This document shows, one piece after another, positions 20,389-32,500 of a DNA stretch of 64,000 nucleotides (its first letter is position 1; each line of letters starts with the position of its first letter). Source of the stretch: Distichodus sexfasciatus. Taxonomy: Eukaryota; Chordata; Actinopteri; Characiformes; Distichodontidae. Below the pieces are notes generated by a model, which did not search any database, had not been told where the DNA came from, and saw nothing but the letters and a program-made list of their open reading frames with translations. The stretch covers positions 62,001-126,000 of the forward strand of contig JAVGVS010000001.1 of assembly GCA_032718565.1 (NCBI GenBank), read 5' to 3'. The position numbers and the translations under genes were made by a program.

Positions 20389-23300
20389 ATGGATGACCAA
20401 AGTGGTTTGGCAAAACTAGACAGTCTTTTGCTGCAGTTAGGTGAGCCTTTAAACTTAGACTATGCTGTAGCCCTATTTTGTTCTTATTTCACTAACTGCT
20501 TTAAGTAACATTTTACTTTTCACCAGCTCTAGAGACTCGAGAATTATCCCAGAAGAAAGAGGATTTAAAACAACATATCCAACGTGAGTGACTCACTTAT
20601 TTTTAGAATAGGAAAATCATATGAACAAACAACTTAACTCCAATTAAGTTGTATTTTATTTGCTGTTAAAGTTTGTCAAGAAAGCATAGAAAAAAGAAAG
20701 AACACTATTGGAGAAATCCAGAAAAACATTGAGAAACTACAAGAACAAATTCAACAAAAACAAAACACTTTGAAGTGTTACAAGAAAAATTTGAACAGGT
20801 ACAAGTAACACATAATCAAGTCTTCAAACATGAACACTTAAAAGTGATAGATAGATGTTATTACTATTCTGAATGTGTCTCAAATTCATGTTTTCCCTCC
20901 CAGTCTTCGTACAACGGGTAATTTTCTGCTTCAGTATGAGAAGACGCTAGAGGTTGAGCTAGAAAGAAGACGTGAAAGCTGTGATGAAGACATGTAAGAT
21001 AATTTTAGTACAAAATCCAAATATCTATAGTGTCTTAAATATATTTGTCAGAATTGGGACTAGATCACCACAAAAGTGCTGTATTGTCTCCATAGGAAGA
21101 TGTTTGAGGAAAGAATAGAAAATTATTGGAAAGTATTCCAACAACACAAGGAAGAATACTGCCAGAATCCACTTGCGTCAAAGCTTCTAGAGATTCAGGC
21201 AAACACAGAAAAAATTAAAGAGAGAATTCGAGCCCTGGATGAGAAAATAATAGAAAAGGAGAAAGAACTGGAACCCATACAAGGTAACATACCTGCCTGA
21301 CCTTCAACTACCCGTAACTGAGCGGATTCTGTACTAAATGTAAACCTGCTTTTTCACCTGATTTTGCAGATCATCATATCAGATGTGACAGGTAAAGTAT
21401 ATGAAGCAGTTATTATTTTGCAAGTTCTGTATGTAACAACCTTCATCTAATGTTGAATATTTTTAAAGTGGTCAGGCACACACTGAGTTTCAAGAACAGC
21501 AAGCAGCATTGTCTGAAATGTGCTTTAATGGTCAAGATGATGCCTCATCAAACCTTCAGCCACAGGTACAAAGGTTCTGGCCTTTTCAGAAAGCATTTTA
21601 TTCCAGAGATACTGCTTTTTGGCAGATATAATAACAGATTCCTGAAGCAGTATTGTGGTTGTCCTACAGCTAGTTCTAATACTGCATTGAAAAGCAATGA
21701 ATACATTTTAATGATGGTTTGTTCTTTTGATCCAAGAGTTCTATTACGGCATTTTTAGACCTGTAGTATGGCATGACATGGTTTGAAATTAAGAAAAATA
21801 TTGTTATAATGCTGGGTTTATTCTTTGGATTGGTCCCATTTCATATAGCAATATATGTAGATTTATAAATGAACATACCAGCACACTGTGCCCAACACAT
21901 GAAATGGACTGGCTACCACAATGTAAAATAAATGTTGCCTTTGTTAACCTGTTTATTCTACTAAGATTGTACTTCATCAGTGCACTCTGTAAGTTAATAC
22001 ACAACTTACAGAGTGTTTAAGCCATTAATCATAGTGGTTTTTGTTGGTCTTTTGAATCAGATCACATTTTTAGCACAAATAAATCATTCTCCAGTCAGAT
22101 TGGAACCAGTCTGAGACCACCATCTCTATCAGAACTTCAGGGGGCAGTTGGTGGCGCAACGGTAGGATGTTCGCCCTGTGATCAGAAGGTTGCAGGTTCG
22201 AATCCAGAGCCGGTAAAGTTACCACTGAGGTACTCATGAACAAGGTACCGTCCAAGCACTGCTCCCCAGGCACCTGTTAGCTGTCCACTGCTCCTTCATC
22301 GATGGGTTAAATCCAGAAGTGTGCTGTGCTGCGCTGTGCTGTGGTGTGTTCACAATGACAAATAATCACTCACTTTCACTTTCTTGAGGGTCTTAAACAG
22401 TCCAAACCAACTAGGTTAGGCTAAGCAAACCATGGAGTCATCACTGTCCAGACCATGACACTAGGCCGTATCACAAATGATATTTTTCATCTATCTAAAG
22501 TCCCCTACAGACTATTTTCCCACGTTACAGTCTCTGTCAATAATTATGTCTATGCATGGAACAATTTACTTCTGGTCTTTAGGGAACTGGAAACGAGCAA
22601 AACCGTGATGAACTTGATATGAAAGAGAAGGCCACAGAGATCAGTCAGGTCCAGGAAGAATTCAGTGAGGAGAAAAATACAATTCAAAGAGAGACAACTA
22701 ACAACATAATGTGGACTAAGCCAGACATAAGATGTGGTAAACATTATGTAATTTCTGGATACAGAATACTGAAAACAGTTTTCGCTCTATGTTCACCAAA
22801 TGCATACTTGCATGTTTTTTACCTCCACTGTGTTTACCCTTCAGAACAAATTAATGAGGCAGAGCAGATACAGCAGCAGACAGCGGAGGTGGTATGGTCT
22901 AAGTTGATTTAGTTATTCAATTATATTCCATGGAGGCCTCATTAAAATCAATATTGTGGCATCCTGCAGGACATGTGCTGTGCTTCTGTAATAGTTAAGT
23001 TACCACAGCTAATCCTTAGGGCAGCAACCACAAAATAAACCAGTCACCGGTAAATACTATTTTTTGGATTTGCATAACAGCTTATGGTTTTAAGGGTGAA
23101 GTTAGTCTTTAAATGAATGAGGAAAACTATTGGCCAGTTCACCATAATGGCTCCATTAAGTGGGGGTGGGTTGGGAAAGATTCATTTTTTGTGATCCGCA
23201 CTCACTTGCTTTGTTTTGCTTTGTTCCTACCCAACCATTCCAGCTTTACGTATGTTTAAAATGGGCTTGTTTTTACTTGCATGCATGCCTTCATGGAAAA

Positions 23301-25008
23301 GTCAGCAGTGCAGTCCAGTCCCACCAATGCGTCTCTCTTAAAGCCTCTTTCACCAACGGTTCTGAAAACCCATGCAGTTTTCACTAAAATTCTGACATTG
23401 ATCAATGTTTCCTTATTTGAGACTCGATCTTAGGTAAGAACTGAATGTATAAACACCGAAGAGCAGTCTTGCACCAATTTATAGCATGCTTGTTTTCAAT
23501 AAAAAACAATAGGTTATTGGGATTTATTTAATTCTACAGGTGTATAATATACTTTCTGAGCTCAAATCAACAAGAGATAAATAATAACACATTCTTGCAG
23601 TCTTATTTTATGGGAAATTGTGGGGCGTTAACTGATGCTAAATAAGAACAACAGGCGCACGTTTTCAATTTATGAGGTCAACAGCCAGTTTAAGAACACG
23701 AATCCAACATGAATCCAACACAGACTTTTTGTAGAAACTTAAAAACAGCAAATTAAGAAAAGAAGATACTGGTGAGTGAGGCCCATTGGTTTTAGTTTGT
23801 TGGAGTGATTATACATGGTTGTAATGTTGATTTTAAGCAGGAAGAGAATATGAAGACGTCAGGGCACGATGTTATGGAGGATGGAGAGGAGTCATTAAAG
23901 ACTGGAGCCCAGCAGGAGAATGCAGAAGTCATTATCGAGGAGGGTGGTGCTGAGGGAGCAGCCTTTCCCACATCATTACCTCTCAGAATGACAACCATAC
24001 AGAACACCCCAACATTCTATATAAAGTAAGCCATAACACCTTTATTTATGAAAGTCCCTTGTGCAATGCTTTTGATTTAAAAAATCATGTTTGTAATCAA
24101 AGTTTAGTAAATATATCTTAGCTTTGTTTTTGGGGCAGTTGGCCCCGCCTTCGAATTCCAGGCCAGTAAGGGTACCACTGAGGTACTCATGAGCAAGGTA
24201 ACGTCCCCAAACGCTGCTCCCCAACTGCTGCCCACGTTAGCTAAACACTGATGGGTCAAATGCAGAGATCACATTTCGTTGGGGTGCACTGTGCTGTGTT
24301 CACAATGACAAATAATCACTCACTTTCTTTGGCTAACAACAGCCCCAGCACTTCACCAGGTTCTCAGGAGAGATCAGAAACGTCTGCTTTCATTATACCT
24401 CTCAAGTCTGGTGGAAGCACACCCACATTTTCTGGGTTCAGCTGCGGCCTTGACGTGGGCTCAAATCAACAAGAGGTAAAAAACTGCTAGAAAACCCAAA
24501 ACATCCAAACATTGTTCTCTGTACTTGTTACTTTTGTTACCTCGGTTTTACTGATGTAACTGTGCTTTCTAGGAGTCACCCTTTACATTTACAAGCTCAT
24601 ACTTCAGTAACAAGGTATGAGACCTTATCACAGTATTATCTATTATTTAATAGGAGTATAGACATTTAATTCTCATTAATGTTAGTAATTTTGCATGTTT
24701 ATGTATCATTTTTATGTATAAAGTATTCATTTCTTGTCTTACCTGTAGAAATCTCCAGAATGCAAGCTCCCAGGCGAGTGATAAACTTGGCATTTTGGTA
24801 TTGGATGCATGTATTTGTTTTTATTGTTTATTTATTCGTCTCTCTCTTTGCTGTGGCAGGCTTTCTGTTTGATGATTTAGAGAGTGGTCCAGAAGAGGAT
24901 TTTGCATTTTCTTTCAGTCCAAAGACCTCCCAGCCCAACATATCCTCCCAGGAGACAGGAGGAGCTCCAGATAACTTCCCTTTCCATTTCACCTTTGATA
25001 AATTTTGA
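20389..25008 (+). CDS. Coiled-coil protein resembling SIX6OS1 (C14orf39), complete
   Basis: Fourteen exons join in phase into 454 residues: 20389-20440, 20527-20583, 20672-20798, 20904-20993, 21096-21283, 21370-21391, 21469-21565, 22583-22736, 22845-22888, 23841-24025, 24343-24475, 24573-24614, 24749-24773 and 24860-25008. Residues 1 to about 180 form a long, charged coiled coil. Its start (LDSLLLQL), a spaced cysteine in the first helix, and a later MFEERIENYWKVFQQHKEEY block have the layout of SIX6OS1, which binds SYCE1 in the central element of the meiotic synaptonemal complex. The C-terminal half is acidic and Ser/Thr-rich, with repeated alternating aromatics (SPFTFTSSYF, DFAFSFSP, FPFHFTFDKF at the very end). 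The family assignment rests on remembered alignment and is moderate; another coiled-coil family is possible. Exon 13 needs a GC donor, and the acceptor of exon 11 sits against a SINE. An E2F-like site lies about 200 bp upstream of the start. The 3' end converges on pfkl. That this is a real gene is much more certain than its name. Confidence 0.72.
22141..22385 (+). mobile_element. SINE-B, full-length copy
   Basis: Box A (TGGCGCAACGGTAGG), box B (GGTTCGAATCC), body ACCACTGAGGTACTCATGAA, a GCTGTGCT-rich zone, and the family tail AATAATCACTCACTTTCACT. It serves as the reference for this family here. It lies in intron 7 of the SIX6OS1-like gene. Confidence 0.85.
24132..24330 (+). mobile_element. 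SINE-B, head-deleted copy at a coding-exon acceptor
   Basis: The copy begins GGGGCAGTTGG, then jumps to box B, so the box A region is deleted. Its tail AATAATCACTCACTTTCTTT ends 12 bp before coding exon 11 and supplies the pyrimidine-rich part of that acceptor. Confidence 0.8.
24774..24859 (+). other. GC-AG intron of the SIX6OS1-like gene
   Basis: Exon 13 ends CCCAG and is followed by GCGAGT rather than GT. Reading on would hit a stop within two codons. Skipping exon 13 would put exon 14 out of frame and also hit a stop. Only use of the GC donor at 24774 joined to the AG at 24858-24859 keeps the frame into the final exon. Confidence 0.7.
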
Positions 25009-25314
25009 TTCTTCCTTTATCGGTGCGCCGTTGGTCCTTAATATTTAATGTCAGGACACTAATATGTTAGTTTACAAGCAGTGTTTTCCTAAAGTGACTT
25101 TTTCTGTATTTTCTTGCAGACATTTTGGAGTTGTTTTAATGAATGTTCAGCATGAGCCTGTGTTCACTAGTATGCAGTAATAATATAGTTTGGTTGAAGA
25201 GTTGAACCTTGGTTTATATGATTATAACACCCGTTAAGCTGTAAAAATTCTGTCTTTACAATATGAATTGTTAGTGTATTTATTATTAAATGTTGAAAGT
25301 CGTTATTAGCTGGA

Positions 25315-25320
25315 TTTATT
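25315..25320 (-). terminator. Candidate poly(A) signal of pfkl
   Basis: AATAAA on the minus strand lies about 1.24 kb past the pfkl stop. If used, the pfkl 3' UTR holds the whole TIR element 25831-26184 and overlaps the 3' end of the convergent gene. Confidence 0.35.
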
Positions 25321-25439
25321 TTCCTTTAATTACATTCATGTCAGCTTTATAACATTCAGTTCTTATGTAAGTGTCTTTGCTTTTCACAGAGGAGTGCTAG
25401 TATGTTCTCCAAAAAGTACTCAGACTAATAAGGAGAACA

Positions 25440-25445
25440 AATAAA
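25440..25445 (+). terminator. Candidate poly(A) signal of the SIX6OS1-like gene
   Basis: AATAAA lies about 430 bp past the stop codon. An ATTAAA at about 25285 is an alternative. Use of either is inferred. Confidence 0.4.
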
Positions 25446-25830
25446 GAACACTTATAAATACAAACACAGCAAAGTTTTAAACATGTTGTTGGTTTGTAGA
25501 ACAAGCTCTTGGCAGTAATTATATCAGTAATACAATAATACAGCAGCTTGACCAGAATTAATATCATGCCACACTTTCAACACAGCACTGTGAGGTACAT
25601 ACTGTATATTAATCAGCAACACTGGCAACATGATCAAAAATACATGTAAATGCTATAGGTCATGCGGCTCTTTAGGTTATGCCAATGGATACAGTTAAAA
25701 TGACCGTACAGTAGTACAATGGCACAGACACATGGACAACACTTTTCAACATACATTATAGACACTAACTAACAAGTACAGATGAGTGGCTCATATTTAA
25801 ACACCTCTTCTTAATGTCCTGATGTCAGCA

Positions 25831-26184
25831 AGGACCTGTGTCCACCAAGCGCATTTTTTTGCGGTCAAAACCTGGCTTCCAGAGCACTTCTCTCAGAGCT
25901 TGTTGTTGCCAAGTTATGAAAAGCGTCATCGGACACTTCCACGTTCATTCGATAGTTTAGCCGACAAGATTATCTTTACTGTTAGTGTGTATGTCCAGCC
26001 CCTTCCTCGATTTTGATTGGCTAGCAAGAGAGAAGTGACATTAAAGTGCTCTGAGAGCTGCGGTTAAAAAACTGCATTTTTTCCCGCTGAAGGCATGTAG
26101 CGCTCTGAACGCTGAAGCTCATAAGATTTGTTTTAAAAATAGGCGCTGCCAGCGCAAAAAACATGTTTGGTGGACACAGGTCCT
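25831..26184. mobile_element. TIR element in the pfkl 3' UTR
   Basis: The ends AGGACCTGTGTCCACCAA and TTGGTGGACACAGGTCCT are perfect inverses of each other over 18 bp. A second internal inverted part reads GCGC...TTTTTTGCGGTC against GGTTAAAAAACTGCATTTT. No target duplication could be read. It lies within the likely pfkl 3' UTR. Confidence 0.7.
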
Positions 26185-26554
26185 AAAAATTCAGTAAAAT
26201 AAAAAAGGATTAAGCCAGAACGCTTCAAATCCATACTACAAGCTACAGGCTTTGCATTTCAGAAGTTTCACTTTTGGCAATTCATAGTCATACTCTTGTG
26301 ATTTTAGTTGCCAGAATTTCTACTCGTCTTAACAGTTCACTGCATTTAGTCTTGATGTAAAAAGAGCACCAAGAAAAGTGTCATAGAATAATATACCCAT
26401 CTGAAAGTTGAGGCAGTCAGGTTTAGGCACAAAATACTGTCATAAACCCCCTCGTTAGAGGATCAGACTTTGTTTCTTGTGAGATAAGTGAGACGGCACT
26501 GGCTGTTTTTGGCAAGGATGTGTTTGCTGGTGAGTTATGTCATGTGTAAAGTGT

Positions 26555-29500
26555 TTAGAAGCCGGTGTCTGTGCTGAGAGAGCGTCGTGTTACGTGTTCG
26601 ATCTCTCCAGACTTGTACCGAGTGAAGGAGGTCTGGTACTTGGCCAACATCTTCAGCATCAGACGTAGGTTCAGCCACCACTGCTCTTTGGGCATTCTGT
26701 GCCTGAGAGGTGAGACAGTGAGCGAAAAGTTTTAACAAAAAATGATTACAGATGTGAGAAGCTGCTACAGAATAAAACTAGTTAGAGGCAGGGGTGTAAA
26801 GATACATCAGTCTACACTGATTCAAAGATCAGTGAGCCCAAAATGAAAAGCTCCAACATGCGTAGGGCTGGGCAATCAATCCAAATTTAATCAAAACTGA
26901 CATTCAGAGCCTCTAATCGACATAATCTTGCCTCTGTGGGTTATGCTGTTTTTTTGGTTCTGTTAATACTGTCAAAGTCAAAGTCAAAATAAACTTTACT
27001 GTCATCTCTGCTATAAACTGTACAAGTACACAGAGAGACGAGACGAAGTGGCTCCAGTTTTAACAGTGAAGAGAACAAGGAACACAGAACAAATAAGGCA
27101 CATAGAATAAGCAATATATTATATTTAAATTAGAAGTAGAAGGAGACACAATTCGTTTACATGCTGTATTCAGCCTACAATATTGGTTTTAGAGTTGTCT
27201 TTTACACTGAATGTGTGTAAGTTCTGTAACAGTTTCAATATGACAGATTTTATACAGTCTATTAAATAAAACTGTGTCTTTTATAAAGTCTGAACTAACT
27301 AAGTAGGAACTACTATGTGCAGATATTGTAACAGCAGTGGAGAACTACAGTCTGTGCAATACGTTCTATAATTTGTGCAGATATCAGTCAGTGAGAAACT
27401 ACAATCATTGATATGTACAGGCAGCGTTCAATAGTTGTGCAAATGTTGTAGCAAATATTACTGTTTAAAAATTATGTTAATACTTTCCCCAGAATGTGTG
27501 CGTGTGCTGTGAACCTCTGTGATGACATCTGTGTGTTTCCTTCAAAGGATAATGGTAGCTGAGAACATCGGAATCAACTGATAATTACTTTTTTTTAAGT
27601 CATCGGTATCTAACCAATGCTTATATTTGACCGATATTTCCAGCCGATATTTTACATCAAATTTATTGCACATCGGAAAGGTAGCGATTGTGCCAGACAT
27701 TTCCAAAGTCCAGGGTGGGATTTTATACAGGCCCGCGCCTTGTTTTAAAATGTATGGGGTTATTTTGCGGCAAATTTCCGAGCACGCAGTGGAACGTTGG
27801 CGAGCAAAATCTCTTCCCTGGAACAAAAAATGTTAAATGATATTTTTTGTGATTTGATATGAATGGAAGTGGTTATGTTAAATTAGCAAATGATATTGTC
27901 TCCTATTCATCATGGCTCCTGTCCTCAAATTAATCAAAATCGTCAGACACTGAATTGTTGTGGGTAATATTGTATGTAAACTTGTGATTTACACCCCTAG
28001 TAATAGATACTCACTCAAAGTCAGTCTGTTCCTTCAGCTCAGTCACAGGACTGAACGAGATCACTTTCTTATTCAAGCCCACGACACACGCGGTTTCCGG
28101 AGAGTTGGAAAATACACGGCCTAAAGAGAAGTACACACATGCTTACTGTCTCATAACTGACTCACAAAATACAATATTTGCTTTAGATCTGAAAGAAATC
28201 TATCAAAAAGATCTTTGTACCTTGTCGGTAAGTGCTGTTCATCTTCTCCGTAAGCCATTGCACACCTCTCACCCCCAACTTTGTTCCAAAATTTCTATCA
28301 AAAGGTGACGGTGCGCCTCCCTGAAGAAGTATGGAGATTCTCAACTAAATATGTGGCTCTGGGATTAAAAGTCCCTTTTGAATATTTGTAAATGTATTAA
28401 TTAACAATAAAACAGAAGCAGACTGTTACAAGGGCTTGTCGCTTTAACTTCAAATTTCCTGTTGTAGTGTTATGTTTCAAACTGATACAAATCACTAAAA
28501 AATCAACAAATATCAGATCCTCTGTCCCAAATCACAGTCTGTCCTCACCTGCTGCAGATGACCCAGGACGTTGACTCTGCAGTCAAACACGCCTTTTCCC
28601 TCAGCAGAATACAGGTTGTAGATAAAGTCAGTTGTGTAGTGAGGATGGCACTTTTCATTCCTGTTGAAGGAAATTAGATATCTGACTGTTAGATCTGATT
28701 TATTATAACACTTAGAGCTGATTTCTTGAACAAAGATTTAGCCTAGTCTTGGACTAAATTGCCGTACCAATTGCTCTACATGAGTACCAAAGTATAATAG
28801 AGACCATAAAGGTATCTTAGAGTAAGATTACTGATTATGGGTATAAAATATCAATTTTAGACTAAGGTATCCTGGACATTAAATATCCCTCTAAATATAA
28901 AAATCTAAATATTTAAGTACGTAAAAGTTTATTTATTTAGCACTTTCCAAAACAAAGCTACAAAGTGTTTTACGGACAGAATATGTATAACATCCAAAGC
29001 ACAGAGACTATGGATGCATGATAATATCGGGATCATATCGGAATCGGCTGATAATTGTTTTTTTAAAGTCACCGGACTGATACTTAGCTTTGCCCAATAA
29101 TTTCAGACGATATTTTATGCCACATTTATTGTACATTGGAAAGGTAGCGCTTGTGCCAGGCATGTCCAAAGTCCACGCTTGAAACGCTCGCTTGATTTGG
29201 CACTGTGTTAGAAATGTCAGAGTTACGGCGTTATTTTTGTGCCAAAATTCTGGCCGTGCAGTGGAACTTTGCCGAGCAAAATATCTTGTCTTTACATACT
29301 CAACTCTGCCTGCGCTCGCCCTCGACTCTGCATTCTATCGGCAGATGTAAGCATGAAAATAGCGGTTATCGGCATCGGTCAATAGTTCACTTATCGTGCA
29401 TCCCTAATAGAGACATACTGTCATTACGGCTGGTTAAAAGCCGTAATTAGTGTAAAAACTGTGTAAAAATTAGTCTTCAGTCGCTTTTTAAAAATATCAA

Positions 29501-32500
29501 TAGAGGCTGTGTTTTAAATATTGAGTGGCAGATCATTCCAAAGTCCAGGGGCATATGCAACAAATGTCCACTTCAACCATGTCCCTGGAATCTTTACAAA
29601 TTCCTGACTAGAGGACCATAAAGACCTGATATATGTATGACCGGTTAGGAATTCGGAAAGATATTTCGGGACTTCGCCATGTAAAGCTTGATAAGTTAAC
29701 AATAACGTTTTTTAATCAATCCTAAACTTTACCGGGAGCCAACAAAGAGCGTACACGAGAGGTTTACGTTAAGGAGACAAGTAAAGATACGTCAAAACTA
29801 GATCTGTGCTCTATATCAACATTGAACACTATCTGATCTTTATCAGACCGAACAGTAGAAGAAGGTTGTAGTGTATATGACCTCAGCACCAGGCCCCTCT
29901 GGATGTCTTTCTTCATCTTCTCTGACAAATGCTCCACATTCGTCTAGTGATGAAACAACAACAACAACAACAACAGCAATGCACTGAGTTAACCAGATGT
30001 GATAGACCTTTAACAGATTATGGCAGTATGCTGGAGATGGATTATATTGGTTTATTGACTTAGCGAGTGAAATAAACACAGGCCTGCAGCTCACCTTGAG
30101 GTCACGGATATTGAAAGGATCCTCAAAGATGTACGCTGCATCTGCCCCAACCGCAATACCGGTGGTGGATGCCAGATATCCACAATATCCTCCCATGGTC
30201 TCCACCACAAACACCCTCCTCTTGGTTCCCGAAGCTGACTGCTTGATCTTATCACAGCTCTGATGATGAGACGGACCAGACGTGTCCAGTTAGACAGGGA
30301 TGACGGATTGGGCCTCATTAAAGATGTATGCAGCCTGCATTAGGACAAGCTACTGAGCTCCGGAGAGGAACGTGGAAGTGGGAAAATGATGGTGGAAAAT
30401 AACGCTAAAAGCCTGAAAACCTTTTGTGAGATCTCACAAAGATTTAAGTTTAGGTCGCTGTAATTCTGGATCAGTATTGCGTTCATATCAGTTTTTAATG
30501 CAAATTAATTCTACAGCCAGGTTTGGCCCAAACTTCCATCAGTGAAACTTCCATCTGACTGAATCTGGTTTATACTTGACATTCATACACATGCCTGTAA
30601 ACACTTACTATGAAGAAAAATCTGCCTTTCCACCACATCTATATAGTTTTGGGATATACAAGAGGCTCTACAGGCACAGTTTGGCACTATAAGTGCAGTT
30701 TCTACAAAAGTGAGACACCTGAAAAGAATATTTAGCACAAGGGGATACACTCCGACATACACCCAGGGTCAGTGAGCCATTTCAATTTCATTAGCAAACA
30801 ATCAGCAGCACTCTGGACAGCCTCATGGATATCAGTGGTCTAGCGGGTGGTGGTGGTCTAGCATTTACATTTACAGTATTTAGCAGATGCTCTTATCCAG
30901 AGCGACTTACATTACACTTACCTGAGAGCAATTTAGGGTTAAGATTCCTGCTCAGGGACCCAATCTTGGTAACGCCAAAGGTCGGATTCGAACCCACAAC
31001 CTCTTGGTCTAAAGGCGAGTGTCCTACCACTACCACCAACTACCCTATCACCAACAACCCTACCTCCAGCACTAAAACCACCTGGTCCCTGAGCCTGACC
31101 CTTAACCCCGAGTTCCTCCAGGGAGACTGTAGCTGAAATTATGAAAATGGAAGTTGCTTTAGGGTGGCACGGTGGCACAGTGGTTAGCACTGCCGCCTCA
31201 CAGTGAAAAGGTTCGGTTCCCGGGTCGGGCCGTAGGGCCTTTCTGTGTGGAGTTTGTGTGCTCTCTCCATGTTCATGTGGGTTTTGTCTGGATGCTCCAG
31301 TTTCCTCCCACATTCCAAAAGCACGCACTCTAAACGGTGATTGTGTGAGTGTGCTGTTTTGGCGCCTGCCCAGGGTTGGTCCCCGCCTTGCGCCTGTAGT
31401 CCCGGGGAAGGCTCCAGTCCCCGTGACCCCCAATAGGGATTAAGCGGTTCAGGAAATGATGATGATGATGATGATGATGATGTTGCTCTAGATAAGAGCA
31501 TCTACTAAATAGCATAAATGTAAATGTAGCAATGGTTATACTCTATATAAAGTAGAGCTGTAATTTTTGGTTCCTTTTTAGGATTCAGTTCCCCCTGAGT
31601 CACTCACTAAACTGATCTGGGTGTGCGAGTCACTTGAGTCAGTATTGCCAAATCACCAGCTGAATCGTTTGTTTTTTATAGAAGACAGTAGATTAAGTTA
31701 ACCAGCGAATTGACTCACGATAGTGACGAGCGCTAACCCGCGATTCAGAGTCGGTTGTATGTATCTGGCGCTAGAGAACCAAAACATTCACTCATGTAGG
31801 TGTGTGTGTGTGTGTGGGTGTTGGTGGCCTAGTGGTAAGACACTTTGGTCTTTGGACCAAGAGGTTGTGGGTTCAAATCTGACCTCTGGTGTTACCAACA
31901 TTGGGTCCTTGAGCAAGACCCTTAACCCTAAGTTCCTCTCAGGGAAACTGTCCCTGAACTTAGGAAAATGTAAGTTGCTCTGGATAAGAGCGTCTGTTAA
32001 ATGCTGTAAATGCTGTGTGCTTCGCGCCGTGCTACTGACACGAGTCCTGTAGTCTACAAAGAGGATTCAACTCTGTAGGAAGTTCTTAGGATCCCTCTTT
32101 TGACTGTGGTGGTGCAAACGAACTGTAAGTTTAGACATTTTTAGCAGCTATACTCGCTACTTCGGCTTTATTGATCTTGTAATGAGTTTGAAATGGTTAT
32201 AAGAGGTATGTAAGTGACGGGGTTTATATTTTAGTCATGGTGTAGTTAGGACTCGATGGATTTGGGTTAATGGAGACCTCAGATTCGTGATTCGTGAGTT
32301 ATTTTATGGATCCGGGTGATTAACCTGGGTGAGTCATGAATCGCTCAGCTCTACTCTAAATGCATAAAACATGGACTATGTGTGAGAAAAGAGAATGTCC
32401 ACTTGGTGTTAGAGGAGCTGGATCCCAGTAGAGAGTTTCAGGTGGTGGTTAATGCACTGACAGAGTAACACTTTAGGATAAGTGTGATCTCTTACGCTCA

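Noticed and set aside
31162..31481. A GC-rich regulatory island
   Set aside because: The composition comes from the SINE-C body.
30939..31501. Minus-strand frames of 164 and 105 residues
   Set aside because: They are made of SINE-A and SINE-C sequence read in reverse.
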